Source: Piscibacillus halophilus
GTDB lineage: Bacteria > Bacillota > Bacilli > Bacillales > Alkalibacillaceae
Length of the DNA stretch: 36,677 nt
NCBI RefSeq assembly: GCF_900110685.1
Contig: NZ_FOES01000026.1
Coordinates: forward strand, 1-36,677
Direction: 5' to 3'
Shown here: positions 36,201 to 36,677 of the stretch, in pieces
Numbering within the stretch: the first letter of the stretch is position 1
Layout: each line of letters starts with the position of its first letter
Program-made: the position numbers and the translations under genes
Notes under the pieces: model-generated
Told to the model about the DNA's origin: nothing
What the model saw: the letters and a program-made list of their open reading frames with translations, nothing else
The model's database searches: none

Positions 36201-36546
36201 AATTACTACTATACCTAATGGTAGTGAAATTGATATTATTGGTGAACATGAATCTGGTTGGTTAAACATCCAGTATAATGGTACTAAAGGTTGGGTATCA
36301 GGAGATTATGTTGATATCAAGAATTTGTATTATGTTAATGGATCAAATGTTCAATACCGATCAAGTCCGGCGGGAGAAGTTAAAGGATCGTTAAGTGACG
36401 AATTAGTGGCATTAAGCCTGGATTCAAATTATAGTATTGTATCCAAAAATGCTCCATTAAATGGTACGACTTATACTTGGTATAGAATATCAATAAATGG
36501 TCAAAACTATTGGATGGCAAAAAATTTCTTAGAAAAAGTCAATTAA
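33295..36546 (+). CDS. Secreted N-acetylglucosaminidase with seven peptidoglycan-binding repeats and SH3 domains
   Basis: 1083 residues. Signal peptide (about 1-23), then an extremely acidic Glu/Ser/Asp stretch (about 24-170), then seven repeats of about 69 residues (about 187-668) of the PG_binding_1 type, each with a K.KLN..GF.GI..T.YFG..T...V..FQ..YGL pattern. A glucosaminidase domain (GH73-like, about 675-925) has HALHETGNGTS with Glu775 as the likely catalytic acid. Two SH3-like wall-binding domains follow (about 950-1010 and 1012-1083). It would cut glycan strands of peptidoglycan during growth or separation. AAGGAGG precedes the ATG. It is a separate transcription unit next to the polymer locus, and may act on the wall that carries the polymer. 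Confidence 0.92.
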   Translation: MLKKVVISLIMFSLLLFPLVLNAETDDESIEDTYEETESSSLSESEEETELANDEEEDQLDQQTNQETEENGETPLEEESEKEEGNESSSEDDLSEEDEDTSNNESSSSETTDENSDEFSEGENSSEEHLNSDDEEEVKQSEKDSESELEEVQESNSEETEEEETEEQVRSMSEMTTTQSSPPYELGDRAPEIAEFKAKLNAIGFSGILETEYFGEYTRSKVKAFQANYGLAVTGVMNQTSLNKLDEVYHSPFQVGNSHAEISDLKVQLNSMGFGGIQVTDYYGNFTAQRVEEFQSFIGIKSNGIADSYTRELLQNFVAEGYGVGDRHNTISVMKRKLNALGFNGIKVTDYYGSYTKKRVEDFQAYYGLNQTGQANQDTLDQLDQVYYSPLQVGNRSGEVSDIKRKLNRVGFNGILVTDYFGDFTEKKVKDFQSYYGLKNHGIVDSVTLNKLNEVYNSPYQLGEAHENLSELKTSLNRLGYGTILVSDYFGEFTEKRVKVFQADHNLAPSGIIDQKTESTINNLMNTVFQEGKRHKGVVELKEKLNKLSFGKILETTYFGSYTTQQVKNFQKYYGLKVTGVVNQSTWDKIDEVHDSPLQEGERNSQIVEIKKMLNAIDYGTILETKYFGSFTTDRVKDFQRDHGLHVHGIVDDKTYNLIEKKYKSDKVTEYNISFDRFVEIQLKEGSPKYDGAGNIPADEANVRYYLNPSNFAKNSPEYYQFMLLDSTTDITVSEIDSKFLQNKGTLSNTGAAFKTAGKTHNLNELYLMVHALHETGNGTSTLAKGVGVDQNGNIQRDSKGNIIRDINHKNVDYVVYNMYGYGAHDESPLVGGVNYAFENKWFSPESAIIGGAKDISNSYISQGQNTLYKMKWDPEYAAQNDKRGKQYATHIMWPEIQAKHIYNVLGETLNSVAVRFDIPKFINQPKKDDSKPDAPKPPMDLEEFPKDIIGTVTDNLNFREGPSTNYDRITTIPNGSEIDIIGEHESGWLNIQYNGTKGWVSGDYVDIKNLYYVNGSNVQYRSSPAGEVKGSLSDELVALSLDSNYSIVSKNAPLNGTTYTWYRISINGQNYWMAKNFLEKVN

Positions 36547-36555
36547 TCTATTTTT

Positions 36556-36587
36556 AAACCGTACCACTAATTAGTGGTGCGGTTTTT
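36556..36587 (+). terminator. Terminator of the glucosaminidase gene, target of the intron
   Basis: AAACCGTACCACTAA / TTAGTGGTGCGGTTT stem (one T-G pair) with a T-run. The group II intron starts three bases after the T-run, which is the usual insertion place of class C introns. Confidence 0.92.
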
Positions 36588-36590
36588 AAT

Positions 36591-36677
36591 GTGTGCCCGG
36601 CATGGGCTATAACTTGGTGGTGAAAGTCCACTACAGGCCTGGCAGTAGGAACTGTTAGCTAATGGCAAGGGTGTCCA
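36591..36677 (+). mobile_element. Group IIC intron, 5' end (continues beyond window)
   Basis: Begins GTGTGCCCGGCATGGG, the GUGYG 5' splice site and first domain I helix of bacterial class C introns. CAGTAGGAACTGTTAGC and GGCAAGGGTGTCC downstream are also conserved domain I pieces; from memory they match the Oceanobacillus iheyensis intron closely. Orientation is the same as the intron end at 1-322. Only 87 bases are visible, so presence of a maturase gene in this copy is not shown. Confidence 0.88.

Overview
The window reads as chromosomal DNA of a low-GC, spore-former-type Bacillota, most likely a halo- or alkaliphilic member of the Bacillaceae. The evidence is a ComK-family regulator, a YjfB-type motility protein behind a sigma-D-like promoter, Bacillus-style ribosome sites with TTG/GTG starts, very acidic exported proteins, and group IIC intron ends that match (from memory) the Oceanobacillus iheyensis intron. 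No rRNA, tRNA or CRISPR array was seen.

Layout. Positions 1-322 are the 3' end of a group IIC intron with the tail of its maturase gene. Next come a yjfB-like gene (minus strand) and a short comK-like gene. Positions 1328-6200 hold a TetR-regulated RND efflux operon: regulator, adaptor lipoprotein, permease. Positions 6198-7561 hold a NERD nuclease / zinc-ribbon / HTH gene bracketed by two arrays of five 21-bp direct repeats, with its promoter region duplicated downstream. Positions 8134-10585 encode a secreted M14 zinc carboxypeptidase.

From 10848 to 33221 there is one large cell-surface polymer locus. It contains an LCP wall-attachment enzyme, then GalU, PgcA and Ugd, which together make UDP-glucuronate from glucose-6-phosphate. 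After these come two GT4 and one GT2 glycosyltransferases, a TagG-like ABC permease and an unusual ATPase with two fused TagH-like nucleotide-binding domains. The block ends with two large paralogous GT2 proteins, a TupA-like ATP-grasp protein and four tandem paralogues that each fuse a CphA/GshF-type ATP-grasp ligase to an acylphosphatase-like domain. A secreted glucosaminidase with seven peptidoglycan-binding repeats follows. The window closes at the 5' end of a second group IIC intron, inserted 3 nt after a terminator.

How the parts may work together (inference). UDP-glucuronate feeds a glycan that is exported by the ABC transporter and fixed to peptidoglycan by the LCP protein. The five ATP-grasp enzymes would add amino acids or a peptide to it. 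This recalls teichuronopeptide, the glutamate/glucuronate wall polymer of alkaliphilic Bacillus for which tupA is named. The four-ligase array with acylphosphatase domains, and the repeat-bracketed NERD gene, are the two parts most likely to be undescribed.
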